DNA of 62,340 nt. Source: CAWBRT01 sp050015355 (GTDB taxonomy: Bacteria > Acidobacteriota > Terriglobia > Terriglobales > Acidobacteriaceae). Location of the stretch: positions 1-62,340 of the forward strand of contig JBEKBO010000015.1 in NCBI GenBank assembly GCA_050015355.1. Reading direction: 5' to 3'. The notes below the pieces were generated by a model. That model was not told the DNA's origin and ran no database searches. It saw only the letters and a program-made list of their open reading frames with translations. The translations under genes and the position numbers were made by a program. Positions 60,188-62,340 of this stretch are shown here, piece after piece (the stretch's first letter is position 1; every line of letters starts with the position of its first letter).

Positions 60188-62340
60188 TTAGTGAACTACG
60201 TAATACCAAACGAACCCGAACACGCCGATCACCATGACCAGCGCGTACCACTGCACCAGGCCCCACTCTATGAGCCGGACCGGGTAAGACAGTGCGCGAG
60301 CCACAATGGCGGGCCCGTTCACGCAAACCCCATCGATGATCCACTTGTCCCACCAACTGGAAATTGTTCCGCTCAGTCTCGTCAGCCAACCGGCGCCGTT
60401 TACGCCGCCGTCGATCACGTTGGCGTCAAACTTCCACAGTGCAAGGCCCAGGCCCTGCGCTCCCAACCTCACCGGTCCGATTGACTTGCGCCCGGTGAAC
60501 AGGTAGTCGTAAAGCTCGTCGACGTAGTACTTGTTGAGCAGCGTGCGATAGAGCGGCGGAGCCACGGCGTTAATCGGCTCGATATAGCCCTGACCGGCCT
60601 CGGCATAGGCCTTCCGTGCTCCCCATAAACCTATACACGCGGCGCCCACCGAAAGCCCCATCAGCACGTATTCACTGCTGCTGGGACCTTCTTCGTGCTT
60701 TGGCCCTTCGCCGTGCTCGGCAGCAACCGCGGGAGATCCATGCTCCGCCGGCGCGGCGGAAGCCGCATGCTCAACCTCTGCTCCAGCAACGGCACGCCCG
60801 GCGATGACTGGGTTGTCAAAGACCGGCTCCAGGAAGCGCTCGAAGCGGTTCGAACCACCTAACGCGTGCGGCACTCCAAGCAAACCGGCAAAGATCGAGC
60901 CCACGGCCAGGATTACCAACGGAACCGTCATTGACTTTGGCGATTCATGAATGTGATGTGCGGTCTCGTGATCCATGCGCGGCTGGCTGAAGAACGTCAG
61001 CCAGACCAGCCGGAACATGTAGAAGGCCGTCATGATGGCCGTGGCGTAGCCGACGTACCACAGCGCGCGCATTGAGCCGCCGTTGCTCGACCACGCCTGC
61101 CACAGGATTTCGTCTTTCGAGAAGAATCCGGCCAGCGGCGGGAATCCGGCGATGGCGATGGTGCCGATCAGCATCGTCTTATAAGTGATCGGGATTTTCT
61201 TTGCCAGGCCGCCCATGTTGCGCATATCCTGCTCGCCGCTCATGGCGTGGATGACCGAACCGGAGCCGAGGAACAGCAGCGCCTTAAAGAATGCGTGCGT
61301 GAACACATGGAAGCAGCCGGCGGCGAATGCGCCGACGCCGAGCGCCAGGAACATGTAGCCCAACTGCGAAACCGTCGAATAGGCAAGCACGCGCTTGATA
61401 TCGTTCTGCACCAGGCCAATCGATGCGGCGAATATGGCCGTCAGCGCGCCCACGATCGCAACCACTTTCATTGCCTCTGGAGCCAGCACGAACAGCGCGT
61501 TCGAGCGCGCCACCATGTAAACACCGGCCGTGACCATGGTGGCCGCATGGATGAGCGCCGACACCGGCGTTGGGCCTTCCATGGCATCCGGCAGCCAGAC
61601 ATACAGCGGAAGCTGCGCCGATTTGCCGCATGCTCCGAGGAACAGCAGCAGGCAGGCCGCCTGGATCAGCATGCTCAAGTGCGGGTCGGCGATAATCTGC
61701 CCGGCGTGCAAACGGGCCAGCGCCGTGACGTCGGTAAACTTTGCCGTTCCAAACACCCACATCAGGGTGAACGTCCCGAGGATCACGCCCGCGTCGCCAA
61801 CGCGGTTGGTGATGAAAGCCTTGTTAGCCGCCGTCGATGCCGAGTGCTTCAGGAAGTAGAAGCCGATCAGCAGGTACGAGCAGAGGCCCACACCCTCCCA
61901 ACCGACGAACATGAGTATGTAGTTGTTCGCCATAATGAGCGTCAGCATGGAGAACATGAACAGGTTCAGGTAGCCAAAGAACCGGTAGTACCCGCCTTCA
62001 TGCGACATGTATCCGGTGGAGTAAATGTGGATCAGCATGCCCACGCCGGTTACAAACAGCAGCCAGATGCTCGAAAGGGGATCAAGCAGGAACCCAGCTT
62101 CAGCCTTGAACTCGGCGGGCTTTCCACTGTAGGTCTGGAACACCATCTTGCCGGAGTCGTCGCCCAGCCAGGTGTAAAGAACTTTCTCGTAGTGCGGCAG
62201 GCCGCTGTGGACGAGTTGCCAAACCGCGCCCACCGAAAACAAGAACGCGAGCACCACAACGCCAACGCAGATGACGTTCGTCCAGGTGTGCAGTTCATGC
62301 GCGCCAGCGTGCACATCGTGCCCCGCCGCGTGCGCATCGT
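60188..62340 (-). CDS. nuoL: NADH-quinone oxidoreductase subunit L, copy 2 (5' end outside window)
   Basis: At least 716 residues, open through the right edge. The true N-terminal helix is missing, and the frame begins inside a His-rich stretch (AHAAGHDVHAGAHELH). Conserved parts are GWEGVGLCSYLLIGFYFLKH, LPLYVWLPDAMEGPTPVSAL and FSKDEILWQAW. A second His/Glu-rich loop (VEHAASAAPAEHGSP, EHGEGPKHEEGP) lies before the C-terminal lateral helix. Further genes of this second complex I probably continue beyond the window. Confidence 0.96.
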   Translation of the reverse strand, partial: DAHAAGHDVHAGAHELHTWTNVICVGVVVLAFLFSVGAVWQLVHSGLPHYEKVLYTWLGDDSGKMVFQTYSGKPAEFKAEAGFLLDPLSSIWLLFVTGVGMLIHIYSTGYMSHEGGYYRFFGYLNLFMFSMLTLIMANNYILMFVGWEGVGLCSYLLIGFYFLKHSASTAANKAFITNRVGDAGVILGTFTLMWVFGTAKFTDVTALARLHAGQIIADPHLSMLIQAACLLLFLGACGKSAQLPLYVWLPDAMEGPTPVSALIHAATMVTAGVYMVARSNALFVLAPEAMKVVAIVGALTAIFAASIGLVQNDIKRVLAYSTVSQLGYMFLALGVGAFAAGCFHVFTHAFFKALLFLGSGSVIHAMSGEQDMRNMGGLAKKIPITYKTMLIGTIAIAGFPPLAGFFSKDEILWQAWSSNGGSMRALWYVGYATAIMTAFYMFRLVWLTFFSQPRMDHETAHHIHESPKSMTVPLVILAVGSIFAGLLGVPHALGGSNRFERFLEPVFDNPVIAGRAVAGAEVEHAASAAPAEHGSPAVAAEHGEGPKHEEGPSSSEYVLMGLSVGAACIGLWGARKAYAEAGQGYIEPINAVAPPLYRTLLNKYYVDELYDYLFTGRKSIGPVRLGAQGLGLALWKFDANVIDGGVNGAGWLTRLSGTISSWWDKWIIDGVCVNGPAIVARALSYPVRLIEWGLVQWYALVMVIGVFGFVWYYVVH

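Overview
The window looks like a chromosomal segment of a soil-type Acidobacteriota (most likely Terriglobia). This is an inference from the mix of genes: a bacillithiol-type deacetylase, several small zinc-knuckle proteins of a kind I associate with that phylum, a nuo operon lacking nuoB and nuoI beside a second nuoLMN set, an ATP synthase subunit c with a signal peptide, GC-rich coding sequence with GTG/TTG starts, and many short intergenic hairpin repeats. No phage, CRISPR array or antibiotic cluster was seen. The only clear transposase is a fragment of an IS1595-type gene cut by the left edge.

Layout. Bases 1-2642 hold the IS end and a secreted GH71/GH99-like protein with PKD repeats. 3074-8515 hold xseB, an orphan receiver-like protein, then a minus-strand ClC channel coupled to a zinc-ribbon/TPR membrane protein, and a TonB-like protein. 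8814-12355 is a promoter with ileS-lspA. 12401-16356 hold a membrane-anchored ClpX-type zinc finger, a lytic transglycosylase and a GAF-like protein. 16682-17556 is an ECF sigma factor with a soluble zinc anti-sigma. 17755-28027 is a mixed housekeeping stretch: cyclase, ispA, bshB1-like gene, UPF0173, rhodanese, lysA, nadK, tlyA, a degenerate E1-alpha-like protein and small membrane or exported proteins. 28353-32300 hold an M48 peptidase and the groES-groEL operon under a perfect CIRCE operator. 32725-39568 hold an amidohydrolase, tRNA-Leu(GAG), secG, a metallo-beta-lactamase hydrolase coupled to an aminotransferase, and three exported or unknown proteins.

The right third is respiratory. On the plus strand, nuoA-C-D-E-F-(DinB-like)-G-H-J-K-L-M-N runs from 39825 to 54071, with translational coupling from J to N. 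It lacks nuoB and nuoI, the two subunits carrying clusters N2 and N6a/b. Facing it on the minus strand are a second nuoL-M-N (L is cut by the right edge), tatA, two atpI/atpZ-type genes, atpB and atpE. The two blocks converge at about 54.1-54.3 kb with a terminator beside atpE. Proton-pumping modules and the F0 sector therefore sit together, while F1 genes, subunit b and the rest of the second complex I lie elsewhere.

The most unusual signal is in the spacers. A family of hairpins keeps a constant frame (CCCC on the left, GGGG often followed by ACCCCGG on the right), but its inner stem differs in sequence from copy to copy and remains self-complementary. At least nine copies occur here, besides two MITE-like inverted-repeat elements, a second class with its own terminal repeats, and a GTCATCCTGAGCG-type repeat that splits groES from groEL.
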